Origin: Polyangiaceae bacterium | GTDB taxonomy: Bacteria > Myxococcota_A > Polyangia > Polyangiales > Polyangiaceae | Reading direction: 5' to 3' | DNA length: 39,585 nt | Assembly (NCBI GenBank): GCA_020848455.1 | Contig: JADLAB010000400.1 | Location: 1 to 39,585, forward strand | Shown: piece after piece, positions 8,752-16,913 of the stretch | How positions within the stretch are numbered: position 1 is the stretch's first letter | Layout of the letters: each line of letters opens with the position of its first letter | Notes under the pieces: generated by a model | Database searches by the model: none | Seen by the model: the letters and a program-made list of their open reading frames with translations, nothing else | Told to the model about the DNA's origin: nothing | Position numbers and translations under genes: made by a program

Positions 8752-9384
8752 ATGAGGCGCGTTCCAGGCTCGTCGCTTCTCCTCGCGCTCGTCGTCGCGG
8801 CGTGCGGCTCCGGCTCGGGCGGTGCCGGCTCCGCGAGCGCGAGCGGCAGTGGCGCGCGCTGCGCCGACAAGCCGGCCTGCCGGCAGATCGGCGCCTGCGC
8901 CGAGAAGCCCGGCGCGCTCGCGGGGGACACGCGCGCGACCTGCGGCCCCGCGAGCGAGGCGCACTGCCGGCAGTCGCACCTCTGCGCCGTCTTCGGCGCC
9001 TGCGCGTTCAAGGAAGACGCCTGCGTCGTCGGCTCGGACGAGGACTGTCGCGCCTCGAAGAGCTGCGCCGCGGAGGGGCGCTGCAAGGCCGATCCGGCCC
9101 TCAACGCCTACCAGTGCGTGGCGACGGCGAGCGACTGCCGGGCCGCGAAGATCTGCACCGAGGGCGGCATGTGCCTCGCCGGCAAGACCGGCTACTGCGA
9201 GGCCGAGAACGAAGAGGCCTGCCAGAAGGCGCCCGGCTGCAAGCACAAGGGCGCCTGCCACCTCGTGCGCGAGAGTGGCGTGGCCGTGTGCCGTGCCAGG
9301 GGCGACGACGACTGCGGGCAGTCCGAGGCCTGCAGGACCGACCGGGCGTGCAAGGCCGTCGACGGCGTGTGCACGTCGGGCTGA
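8752..9384 (+). CDS. Cys-rich repeat lipoprotein
   Basis: This 210-residue precursor has a short signal ending in the lipobox VVAAC (Cys17), followed by a Gly/Ser/Ala linker typical of myxobacterial lipoproteins. The rest consists of about six degenerate repeats of roughly 28-30 residues with regularly placed cysteines, of the type C-x3-C-x5-C followed by a longer spacing to a C (for example CRQSHLCAVFGAC and CRASKSCAAEGRC). Paired disulfides are expected outside the cytoplasm. A good ribosome binding site (GGAGG, 7 bases before ATG) sets the start. It lies 45 bp behind the coiled-coil gene on the same strand and may belong to that operon. The function is unknown; an extracellular binding or structural role is likely. 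Confidence 0.8.
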   Translation: MRRVPGSSLLLALVVAACGSGSGGAGSASASGSGARCADKPACRQIGACAEKPGALAGDTRATCGPASEAHCRQSHLCAVFGACAFKEDACVVGSDEDCRASKSCAAEGRCKADPALNAYQCVATASDCRAAKICTEGGMCLAGKTGYCEAENEEACQKAPGCKHKGACHLVRESGVAVCRARGDDDCGQSEACRTDRACKAVDGVCTSG

Positions 9385-9425
9385 GGCCCCGCCCTTCGCA
9401 TGCGGGCCCGACGACGGCCGGCGAC

Positions 9426-9716
9426 CTAGCGGCCGAGCCCGGCGAGCGCGTCGAGGAGCGCGTCGAGCCCGAAGAGCGCGAGCACGAGGGCGGCCGTCGC
9501 CGGGACGCCGAGCGCGCGCGCGGGGCCGCGGCGCGTCACGAAGAACCAGCCGAGCATCGAGGCGGGTCCGAAGGCGTACAGCGCCGCTCCCCACGACGCC
9601 GCGTTCCACGCGCGCTCGCGTGCGGCCGCGTCGAGGTAGCGCCGATCCCACAGCTGCGCCGCGAGCGGCAGCAGGATCCAGGCCGCCGTCATGGCGATCG
9701 TGCGCGCGAGCTCCAT
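9426..9716 (-). CDS. Small three-helix membrane protein
   Basis: This 96-residue protein has three hydrophobic segments at about residues 6-20, 38-60 and 69-90, separated by short charged stretches (QLWDRRYLD and FVTRRGPAR). No family is recognised. It follows the lytic transglycosylase gene on the same strand after 80 bp, and is probably its downstream operon partner. It ends convergently, 41 bp from the Cys-repeat lipoprotein gene. A GC-rich imperfect hairpin without T-run lies in that gap. Confidence 0.6.
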   Translation of the reverse strand: MELARTIAMTAAWILLPLAAQLWDRRYLDAAARERAWNAASWGAALYAFGPASMLGWFFVTRRGPARALGVPATAALVLALFGLDALLDALAGLGR

Positions 9717-9796
9717 GTCAGGCTTGGGCGCGGGCGTCTGCGCCGTGGGGTATCCGCCGTGGGCCCATCGCTCGTTCCCGGGCGCCCTTCGCGTCG

Positions 9797-12166
9797 TCAG
9801 TAGGCGTCCGGGCCGGGGTCGATCCCGTCGGGGAGCTCGAGGGGCAGCTTCGTCACCGCCGCCTCGCCACCCGCCAGGACCTGGTAGCGGGCGAGGTTGC
9901 CGAGGACGCGCGCGGTGTAGGCGCGCGTCTCGTCGTAGGGGATGCGCGCGACCCAGAGGTCGAGCTCGCGGTCGCTGCCGGCGCGCGCCCAGTGCCAGAC
10001 CGCCTGGGGGCCGGCGTTGTAGGCGGCGACGGCGAGCGGCACGCTCCCGCGGAAGGTGCGCAGCAGCTTGCCCACGTAGAAGGCGCCGAGTCGCACGTTG
10101 AGCTCCGGTCGTCCGAGGTCGAGCCCGTCGCTCGCGACCCCGGCCTCGACCGCGACCCGGGCCGCGGTGTAGGGCATGAGCTGCATGAGCCCGATGGCGC
10201 CCGCGCTCGAGACGGCGTTCGCACGGAACGCGCTCTCCTGGCGCATCACGGCCGGCACGAGACCGAGCGGCAGGTCCTGGCGCGTCTGCTCGCCCGCCAC
10301 GAGCTCGCCGTAGGGCACCGGGTAGACGCAGCTCCAGGCCCAGCGGTCGGCGGGGGAGGGGGGGCGCATGAGCACCTCGAGCGGCACGGCGCGGCTGCCG
10401 ACCTGGTGCCGCCGGCGCGCCCCCGCGAGCTTCTCGTACATGGCACAGAGCGCCTCGCTCTCGCGCCCCGGGTAGGCCGCGGCGGCCTCGTCCTCGCTCT
10501 GTGCGAGGCGGCTCTCGGCCGCGGCGTCGAGGCCGAGCGCCCACAGCTTCTCGACCGCGGGTGGCAGCGCCACCGCCATGGGCGTGTGCGCGAACGCTCG
10601 CGGCGCGACCGCGGGCGCCGCCGCCTGCCCGAGGCGCTCGAGCCGGGCGCGGGCGACGAGCGCGGGGTAGGTGAGCAGCTCCTCGCGGGTCACGCGCTCC
10701 CAGATCGCGCGCGCCTCGTCCTCGCGTCCGGCGCGCAGTGCCGCGACGCCCTCGAGCTCGAGCAGCGAGGCCTGCTCGAGGCGCGAGCCCCCGCTCAGCC
10801 GGTCCAGGTCCTGGCGCATCGCCGCGAACAGAGCGCGCGCCTCGTCGGGCTTGCCCGACGACAGGAGCGCGAGCGCCCGGCCATGGCGCGCGTCGTCGCG
10901 GCCCTTGCCGCGCCCGAAGCGCGACATGCGCAGGCGGAAGGCGTCGGCGGCCTCGCCGTAGCGGCCCATGCGCAGGAGCAGCTCGCCCACCCGGTCCGCC
11001 GCGCGCTCGGCGTACTCGCCGCCCGCGTCGGCGACCGCGCGCAGGCGCACGAGCGCGTCCTCGTCGTCGCCGCCGCGCAGGGCCGCCACGGCGGCCTGGT
11101 AGCGCGCCTCGGGCGCGTAGGCCCCCGCGAGCGGCTGGGCGGCGTCCCAGGCGGCACGGGCGGCGAGGTAGTCGCGGGCCTTGTGCAGAGCGCGCGCTCG
11201 GTGGAGCGCCACGAGGCCCTTGGAGGCGCCCGGGCGCGCCGCGAGCGCCTCGATGCGCCGCGTGGTGTCGGCGCGGTTCTGCGGCGTCGACGACTCGGCG
11301 ATACACGCGAGCTCGTCGTCGAGCGCGAGCTGCCCGCCGAGCCGGGCGAGGGCGTCGAGCGCGTCGCGGGCGCGGAGGTCGGAGGGGCGCTCGCGCGCGA
11401 GCCAGCGCCACTCGGCGAGCGCGAGCGCCTTGTCGCCGCGCTCCTCGGCGAGCTCGGCCCGGGCCACGCGTGCCACGGCCTCGTCCTCCTCGCGCCGGTT
11501 GCGCTCGGCGCGGTCGACCGCGCGGTCGACGAGCGCCTTGGCCTGGCGGGCGTCGCCGCCCCGCATCGCCGCGCGCGCCGCTAGCACGAGGTCCTTGGCG
11601 AGCGGCGACCGCCCGAGGTAGGCCACCGCCGCGTCGAAGGGGCCCGCCACGGCGGCGGCCTCCGCGTACCAGCGCGCGATCTCGTCGGCGAGCAAGGGCA
11701 GCTCGTCCGCGAGGCCCTGGAGCAGGCTCACGGCCTCGGCGTGGCGCCCGCGTCCGAGCGCGATGAAGCCGCCCGCGAGGCGCATCTCGGGACGGCCGCG
11801 CTCGGCGTCGGGAAGGGCCCGCCACAGCTCGTCCGCGCGCTCGAAGTCTCCGATGCGCAGCGGCTGTCGCCAGTCGGTCGGCGCGGCGGGCGCAGGGGCC
11901 GCCGTCGCCGCAGCGGTAGCCCCCGGGGCCGCCCCGCCGTCGCCGCTCGCCGCCGTGGCCTCGCTCGCGGTGGCTCCAGCGACCTCGGCGCTGCCGGAGA
12001 CGGGCTGGCCGCGCTCGTGGTCGTGGGCGCTCGCGCAGGCGCCGAGCGCGGCGCCCGAAGCGCCCGCGAGCCAGACGCCGAGCCCCGCCTCGGCCGCCCG
12101 GGCGGCGCGGGTTTGCCGGCGGCACGGCCGTGCTGGGGGGACGCGTGGCTTGGGGAGCACGGGCAT
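9797..12166 (-). CDS. Slt-type soluble lytic transglycosylase, lipoprotein with helical-repeat N-domain
   Basis: The 789-residue protein is a peptidoglycan lytic transglycosylase of the Slt70 type (GH23 fold). It cleaves the MurNAc-GlcNAc bond from the periplasm. The C-terminal domain starts near residue 630 and contains MRQESAF with the catalytic Glu644, then SSAGAIGLMQLMP, and the AYNAGP motif about 70 residues later. The N-terminal ~600 residues are Ala/Leu/Arg-rich helical repeats of TPR or Slt70 U-ring type. A hydrophobic N-terminal segment ends in LGAC (Cys44), a good lipobox, so the protein is probably anchored in the outer membrane. The ATG at 12164-12166 is the first plausible start behind the upstream gene, though the pre-lipobox part is long and a later start is possible. 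It sits in a minus-strand cluster between the sensor-like gene and a small membrane protein. Confidence 0.9.
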   Translation of the reverse strand: MPVLPKPRVPPARPCRRQTRAARAAEAGLGVWLAGASGAALGACASAHDHERGQPVSGSAEVAGATASEATAASGDGGAAPGATAAATAAPAPAAPTDWRQPLRIGDFERADELWRALPDAERGRPEMRLAGGFIALGRGRHAEAVSLLQGLADELPLLADEIARWYAEAAAVAGPFDAAVAYLGRSPLAKDLVLAARAAMRGGDARQAKALVDRAVDRAERNRREEDEAVARVARAELAEERGDKALALAEWRWLARERPSDLRARDALDALARLGGQLALDDELACIAESSTPQNRADTTRRIEALAARPGASKGLVALHRARALHKARDYLAARAAWDAAQPLAGAYAPEARYQAAVAALRGGDDEDALVRLRAVADAGGEYAERAADRVGELLLRMGRYGEAADAFRLRMSRFGRGKGRDDARHGRALALLSSGKPDEARALFAAMRQDLDRLSGGSRLEQASLLELEGVAALRAGREDEARAIWERVTREELLTYPALVARARLERLGQAAAPAVAPRAFAHTPMAVALPPAVEKLWALGLDAAAESRLAQSEDEAAAAYPGRESEALCAMYEKLAGARRRHQVGSRAVPLEVLMRPPSPADRWAWSCVYPVPYGELVAGEQTRQDLPLGLVPAVMRQESAFRANAVSSAGAIGLMQLMPYTAARVAVEAGVASDGLDLGRPELNVRLGAFYVGKLLRTFRGSVPLAVAAYNAGPQAVWHWARAGSDRELDLWVARIPYDETRAYTARVLGNLARYQVLAGGEAAVTKLPLELPDGIDPGPDAY

Positions 12167-12231
12167 CGACACCGCTTGCGTAGTGCCGCCGACCCGGACG
12201 CGCAAATGTCGCGCACCTTGCGGACGCGCGC

Positions 12232-13689
12232 TCAGCCGAGCGGCACGGCGATGAGCACGACTTCCTTGTCTTGCACGTCGATGCGGTAGCGGAACGGCCG
12301 GGCGTGCTTCTGGCTCAGCTGCCGCTCGCTCTCGGCGATGCGCGCGGTGAACGCGCTCTCGGTGATGTGGTCGACCGGGTCGCCGAACGAGCGCTTGGCC
12401 GTGATGTACTCGGCGTAGATGCGCTTGTAGTAGGCGTCGCGGTCCTCGTCGCGCAGCTTCGCGGCGTCCGCGACGTCGCCCACGTCGGCCGCCGCCATGC
12501 GCTCGTCGACGTTGAGCGCTGCGTTGAAATCCGCCGGTCGCGGCGCGTAGGAGGGCCGCCCCTCGTCGTCGGTCGTGTCCTCGGTCACGCCGAGCAGCTG
12601 GTTCAACAGGGAGTTCAACCGAAAGACCAGGCCGCCGAGCACGGCGTGCTCGAGCTCGAAGCGGATCTCCGTCTGGCCGTTGATGATCGCGAGCAACCCC
12701 TCCTCGAGGTCGCCGACCGGGCGCGAGATGTAGGCGTCGAGCAGGAAGCCGGCGACCGCGACGAGCAGCAGGCCGAGGGCGATGACCCCGAGCAGCGGCA
12801 GCAGCATCGCGCCCACGTCGCCACCGATGCGCGCCGAGGCCACCGCGACGATCACCGCGCGCTTGTCGTCGCCATAGCCCGTGAGCCGGCGCGCGGACGC
12901 GACGAGAGCGCTCGGCACGCCCGAGACGTCGACCACCTGACCGCTCGTCATGGCCTGGCGGCTCGCGTCGAGCGCCGCCGGGCTCACGAGCCCGTCGAGC
13001 AGCGCCTTCGGGTTGTCCTCGGCGGCCTTGCCGACGAGCGCCTTCGCCACGAGGTCGGCGTGGTCGGCCGACACCACCACGGCGACGAGCGAGCTGCCGC
13101 TCGTGCCCTGGCTCGTGGCGCCGAGGCGCTCGTCGTTGAACTGGGTGCCGATGATGAGCCCGCCGATGACCTCGCCGTCGCGGCCGCGGAAGGGCGCGTA
13201 CGAGACGAGCAGCTGCTCGCCACGCGTCGAATCGAGCCAGACGTCGCTCGCCGTGGCGCCGGCCTTCAGGGTCTCGAGCATCTCGGGGTGGCGCTCGCCG
13301 AGTGCCTCGCCGCGCAGGAGCTTGCTGCCGTTGCGGCCCACGACCACGCCCTTGATGTCGACGAGCACGACGCGCTCGGGGGCGACGGGCAGCGCGATGC
13401 GAGCCACCTCGTGCAGGCTGTCGGCGACCTTGGTGGCGCCCTCGCCGCGGGCCTGCCCGTCGGGCACCTCGAACAGCGTCGCGAGCTCGCGGCTCGTGGC
13501 CGCCTGGTGCGCGAGCCACCGCTCGGTCCGCAGTGCGTCGACCTGCAGCAGGGCCACGGCCGCCGTCGCCGCGCGCGGCGCCTCGTTCTTGTTGCCGAGG
13601 TCGCCGAGGCTCGCCCGCATGATGACGAACGAGAGGACCACGACCACGAGGACGACGACGGCGAAGACCGCGATGATCCGTTCGCGCAT
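12232..13689 (-). CDS. Two-helix membrane sensor-like protein with Cache-like domain
   Basis: This 485-residue protein has a TM helix at about residues 5-24 and a second at about 295-317. They enclose an extracytoplasmic domain of ~270 residues of the Cache type seen in chemoreceptors and histidine kinases (VVLVDIKGVVVGRNG and LLVSYAPFRGRDGEVIGGLIIG fit the PAS-like core). After TM2 comes an RPVGDLEEGLLAIINGQ segment resembling a HAMP linker, then a cytoplasmic domain of ~140 residues with FKRIYAEY-like and RYRIDVQDKEVVLIAVPLG parts. The C-terminus resembles what is annotated in Myxococcus relatives as the MXAN_5187 C-terminal domain; this is from memory. No kinase, GGDEF or receptor-signalling domain is seen. 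The ATG at 13689 was chosen over the one at 13737 because GGGAGGGG precedes it and TM1 then starts immediately. Confidence 0.75.
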   Translation of the reverse strand: MRERIIAVFAVVVLVVVVLSFVIMRASLGDLGNKNEAPRAATAAVALLQVDALRTERWLAHQAATSRELATLFEVPDGQARGEGATKVADSLHEVARIALPVAPERVVLVDIKGVVVGRNGSKLLRGEALGERHPEMLETLKAGATASDVWLDSTRGEQLLVSYAPFRGRDGEVIGGLIIGTQFNDERLGATSQGTSGSSLVAVVVSADHADLVAKALVGKAAEDNPKALLDGLVSPAALDASRQAMTSGQVVDVSGVPSALVASARRLTGYGDDKRAVIVAVASARIGGDVGAMLLPLLGVIALGLLLVAVAGFLLDAYISRPVGDLEEGLLAIINGQTEIRFELEHAVLGGLVFRLNSLLNQLLGVTEDTTDDEGRPSYAPRPADFNAALNVDERMAAADVGDVADAAKLRDEDRDAYYKRIYAEYITAKRSFGDPVDHITESAFTARIAESERQLSQKHARPFRYRIDVQDKEVVLIAVPLG

Positions 13690-13984
13690 GACGTGCCCCT
13701 CCCGAGGGGCCTTCTGCGAAGAGCGGCAGGGCCGCACGAGCCGCCGTGGCGGCTTCAGGGTCTGAACTTCTCGCCGAGCTACGCGCCGGCTGCCGGCGCG
13801 GCCGGAGCGGCCGCGGGGCCGAGTCGCACCGACAGTAACATCGCGCCCGCGCCGCGTTCAACCGTCGTCCCGGCGCCGCTCACGGGTGGGTGTCGCGGCG
13901 ACGGGCCGCGCGCGCGGCAGTTGAGATCTGCCGATCGCGGAGTATGATGCGCCGCGTGACGCCGGCCCCGGTCGGAGTCGCTCT

Positions 13985-14062
13985 GGTGGGTATAGCTCAG
14001 CTGGTTAGAGCACTGGATTGTGGCTCCAGGTGTCGCGGGTTCAAATCCCGTTACTCACCCCA
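13985..14062 (+). tRNA. tRNA-His (GTG anticodon)
   Basis: The cloverleaf is complete. Acceptor strands GTGGGTA and TACTCAC pair with one G-T wobble. The D-arm is AGCTCAGCTGGTTAGAGC, the anticodon stem-loop is CTGGATTGTGGCTCCAG with anticodon GTG, and the T-loop is GGTTCAAATCC. The extra G at -1 (13985), opposite C73, is the hallmark of bacterial tRNA-His. The CCA end (14060-14062) is encoded. Both flanks are short intergenic DNA. Confidence 0.97.
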
Positions 14063-14138
14063 GTAGTTTCGGCCACTTAGGTGGCTGTGCCGGGCGCTTT
14101 GGTGGGCGCGCCCCCGGGCGCCGTGGCGGAGGGCAGCG

Positions 14139-15038
14139 GTGAGCTTCGCGGTACCGTCGGGCTACCGGCTGGTGGCGTACCTCGGCGCGGGGACGGTGCT
14201 CGACGTGGCGCGCGTGGTGGAGCAGGGGGCTCGAGGCGAGCTCGTGTGCAAGCGCGTCGCCCCGCGGCCCGGCGCCAGCGTTCCGGCGCTCCGGGCGCTC
14301 CGGCGGGAGCGGGCCGTCCTCGAGCGCGTGGTGCACCGCGCCCTTCCCTCGCTCCGGGCGGCCGGCGAGGACGACCACGGCCCCTACCTCGTCGAGACCG
14401 CCGTGCCCGGCCTGTCGCTCGCGGCCCTCGTCGAGGGCTTCGCCACGCAGGCGGGCGAAGGAGCGGCGTGCGACGGGGCGCCCATTCCGGCTCGCCTCCT
14501 CGCCGCGGTGGCGCGCGCGAGCTTCACGGCGCTCGCGGAGCTCCATGCGCTCGCCGACGGCGAGGGGCCGCTCGGGTTCGTCCACGGCGACCTCGCGCCG
14601 GACCACGTGCTCGTGACCCCGTCGGCGGAGGTCGGCTTCGTCGATCTGGGCCAGGCGCGCTTGCGCGGCCTCGGCGTCGAGCTCTTCGACCCCGATCCGC
14701 AGGCGGAGCGCGGCACGCTGCCCTACGTGGCGCCGGAGCTCGCCCGTGGCTCCGGTCCGCCGGGGCAGGGGAGCGACGTGTACGCGCTCGCCGCCACGCT
14801 CGCGTTCGCGGCGCTCGGTCGGGAGCCCGTTGCGACGGGCGAGGCCGCGGCCCAGCTGGCCGAGCTCGCCGAGCAGGGCGTCGCTTGGCCGGCGGTCGCG
14901 CAGGCGCTCGCGGGGCTCGGCCTCGAGGGCCTCGCGGGCGGGCTCCGGCGCGCGCTCGCCTTCGAGCCCGCGGGCCGCCCGTCCGCGGCTGCCGTCGCCG
15001 CGGCGCTCGCCTCGTCCACCGCGACGACGCGTCGCTGA
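14139..15038 (+). CDS. Protein kinase-fold protein with altered catalytic loop
   Basis: This 299-residue protein follows the eukaryote-like Ser/Thr kinase pattern without a membrane or sensor domain. It has a Gly-rich loop (LGAGTVLDVARV, residues 15-26), Lys38 in ELVCKRV as the ATP-binding lysine, and a candidate alpha-C glutamate in RRERAVLERV. The catalytic loop is HGDLAPDHVLV (149-159) with Asp151. The metal motif is DLG (Asp169) and VAPEL stands for APE. The catalytic-loop Asn is replaced by His156 (HGDLAPDH instead of HRDLKPEN) and the HRD arginine by Gly, so activity is uncertain and it may be a pseudokinase. The GTG at 14139 with GGAGGG about 6 bases upstream is the best start. It stands alone, 76 bp behind the tRNA gene. 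Confidence 0.8.
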   Translation: MSFAVPSGYRLVAYLGAGTVLDVARVVEQGARGELVCKRVAPRPGASVPALRALRRERAVLERVVHRALPSLRAAGEDDHGPYLVETAVPGLSLAALVEGFATQAGEGAACDGAPIPARLLAAVARASFTALAELHALADGEGPLGFVHGDLAPDHVLVTPSAEVGFVDLGQARLRGLGVELFDPDPQAERGTLPYVAPELARGSGPPGQGSDVYALAATLAFAALGREPVATGEAAAQLAELAEQGVAWPAVAQALAGLGLEGLAGGLRRALAFEPAGRPSAAAVAAALASSTATTRR

Positions 15039-15095
15039 CCGCGGCCGGCACGCCGCCCCTTGCCGCCCCGCGCGCGCCAACGTACGTGCGGCCGC

Positions 15096-16250
15096 ATGAC
15101 GGAGCACGCCTGGTCCCTCGACACCCTCGCGATCCACGCGGGACAGCCGCCCGAGCCCATGAGCGGCGCCGTGATGCAGCCCATCGTCCTCGCCTCGACC
15201 TTCGCGCAGGAGGCGCCGGGCAAGCACAAGGGCTTCGAGTACTCGCGCAGCGGCAACCCGACGCGCCGCGCCCTCGAGACCTGCCTCGCGGCGCTCGAGG
15301 GCGCGAAGCACGGGCTCGCGTTCGGCAGCGGCCTCGCCGCGAGTGCCACCCTGCTGCACACCCTCGGCCCCGGCGATCACCTCGTCTGCGGCGACGACGT
15401 GTACGGCGGGACCTTCCGGCTGTTCGACAAGGTCGGCCGCCCGATGGGCATCGACGCGACCTTCGTCGACATGACCGACCCCGGCCGCGTGCGCGCCGCG
15501 CTCCGCCCGACGACGAAGCTCGTGTGGCTCGAGACGCCGACCAACCCGCTGCTCAAGCTCTTCGACATCGCGGCCGTCGCCGAGGTGACGCGCGCCGCCG
15601 GGGTGCCGCTCGCCGTCGACAACACCTTCGCCACACCCGTGCTGCAGCGACCGCTCGAGCTCGGTGCCACCGTGGTCGTGCACTCCACGACGAAGTACCT
15701 GAACGGCCACTCGGACGTCGTGGGCGGTGCGCTGCTCACGAGCGACGCGGCGCTCGCCGAGCGGCTCACCTTCCTGCAGAACGCCATCGGCGCCGTGCCG
15801 AGCCCCTTCGACTGCTACATGGTCCTGCGCGGGCTGAAGACGCTCGGCGTGCGCGTGCGCCAGCACGTGGCGTCGGCGAGCCGCATCGCCGAGCGGCTCC
15901 ACGAGCACCCCGCCGTCCTGCGCGTCATGTACCCCGGTCTGCCCGACCATCCGGGCCACGCCATCGGCAAGAAGCAGATGCGCGGGCCGGGGGGGATGAT
16001 CTCCTGCGAGCTCCGGGGCGGGCTCGACGCCGCCGTGCGCATGCTCGGGCGCCTCGAGCTCTTCCACTGCGCCGAGAGCCTCGGCGGGGTCGAGAGCCTC
16101 GCCGAGCACCCGGCCATCATGACCCACGCCTCGATCCCGCCCGAGCAGCGTCGCGCCATCGGCATCGGCGACGGGCTCGTGCGCCTCTCGGTCGGCCTCG
16201 AGGACCTCGAGGATCTCTGGAGCGACCTCGCCCGCGCGCTCGCCGGCTGA
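15096..16250 (+). CDS. Cys/Met metabolism PLP enzyme (cystathionine gamma-lyase/synthase family)
   Basis: The 384-residue length is normal for this family of tetrameric PLP enzymes in transsulfuration. HSTTKYLNGHSDVVGG carries the PLP-binding Lys200. The N-terminal TLAIHAGQPP, the FEYSRSGNPTRRALE motif and the C-terminal ESLGGVESLAEHPAIMTHAS signature, ending in VRLSVGLED, are all typical. Gamma-lyase, gamma-synthase and beta-lyase cannot be told apart safely here; the ESLGGVESL sequence fits gamma-lyase or gamma-synthase best. The ATG at 15096 (MTEHAWSLDTLAIHAG) gives the expected N-terminus. There is no sulfur-metabolism neighbour except mtnA more than 21 kb away. Confidence 0.92.
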   Translation: MTEHAWSLDTLAIHAGQPPEPMSGAVMQPIVLASTFAQEAPGKHKGFEYSRSGNPTRRALETCLAALEGAKHGLAFGSGLAASATLLHTLGPGDHLVCGDDVYGGTFRLFDKVGRPMGIDATFVDMTDPGRVRAALRPTTKLVWLETPTNPLLKLFDIAAVAEVTRAAGVPLAVDNTFATPVLQRPLELGATVVVHSTTKYLNGHSDVVGGALLTSDAALAERLTFLQNAIGAVPSPFDCYMVLRGLKTLGVRVRQHVASASRIAERLHEHPAVLRVMYPGLPDHPGHAIGKKQMRGPGGMISCELRGGLDAAVRMLGRLELFHCAESLGGVESLAEHPAIMTHASIPPEQRRAIGIGDGLVRLSVGLEDLEDLWSDLARALAG

Positions 16251-16328
16251 CCCCGTCCGTCCGGCCGCCTTCCGCCTTTTTCCTTCCGCTGCCGCGCGCC
16301 CCTTCGTATGCTCCCCCGAGAGCCCACC

Positions 16329-16895
16329 ATGTCGTCCGCCGTCCGCTTCCTCTTCGCAGTCCCGTCCGCGGTCCTCCTCGCAGCGTGCAGCGAGGCGGTG
16401 CCGCCGCCGTCGTCCGGGGCGTTCGATCTGCAGTTCCAGGGGTCGTCCAACGTCCCGGGCAAGTCCTGCAACATCCAGACACACCCGGTGAAGGTCGGCG
16501 CCGTCACGGCGGCGCAGCTCGTGAGCCTGCTGAAGGACACGGTGAACGACACGACCGTGTCCTGCTCCGTCACCGGCGACGGCGCCTTCCACGTCTCGGC
16601 CTACATCCGGCAGGATCCGAGCTCGGTGCAGATCGACGTGCCGTCCGTCTCCGCGGCGAACAACCAGGCCAATCCCGCCACGGGCTTCCTGTCCGTGACG
16701 AGCGCGACGACCCAGAAGCCGTTCTCGTCGACGAGCGAGCAGCCGTGCAACTTCTTCCTCAGCGGGACGGCCGAGCAAGTCCTCGCGGGTCGCGCGTGGC
16801 TGAGCTTCGCGTGCCCCGTCGTGGCCGACGTGGGGACCGACAAGTACTGCGCCATCCAGACGGGCGTCATCGCCGTCCAGGACTGCGACCAGTAG
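16329..16895 (+). CDS. Lipoprotein of unknown function with six conserved-looking cysteines
   Basis: This 188-residue precursor has a clear lipoprotein signal (VRFLFAVPSAVLLAAC, lipid Cys at residue 19) followed by a Pro/Ser linker. The mature part contains six further cysteines (in KSCN, VSCSV, PCNF, FACP, YCAI and DCDQ), suggesting three disulfides, and many Ser/Thr/Val strands suggesting a beta fold. No family is recognised. The ATG at 16329 was preferred over 16308 because it leaves a standard-length signal. It is followed after 18 bp by the large Cys-rich surface protein gene, so the two may be co-expressed. Confidence 0.7.
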   Translation: MSSAVRFLFAVPSAVLLAACSEAVPPPSSGAFDLQFQGSSNVPGKSCNIQTHPVKVGAVTAAQLVSLLKDTVNDTTVSCSVTGDGAFHVSAYIRQDPSSVQIDVPSVSAANNQANPATGFLSVTSATTQKPFSSTSEQPCNFFLSGTAEQVLAGRAWLSFACPVVADVGTDKYCAIQTGVIAVQDCDQ

Positions 16896-16913
16896 CCGGC
16901 CGGCGAGGCCCCG

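Noticed and set aside
9385-9425. Intrinsic terminator between the convergent lipoprotein and membrane protein genes
   Set aside because: A GC-rich imperfect hairpin exists but there is no T-run on either strand, so it is not listed as a terminator.
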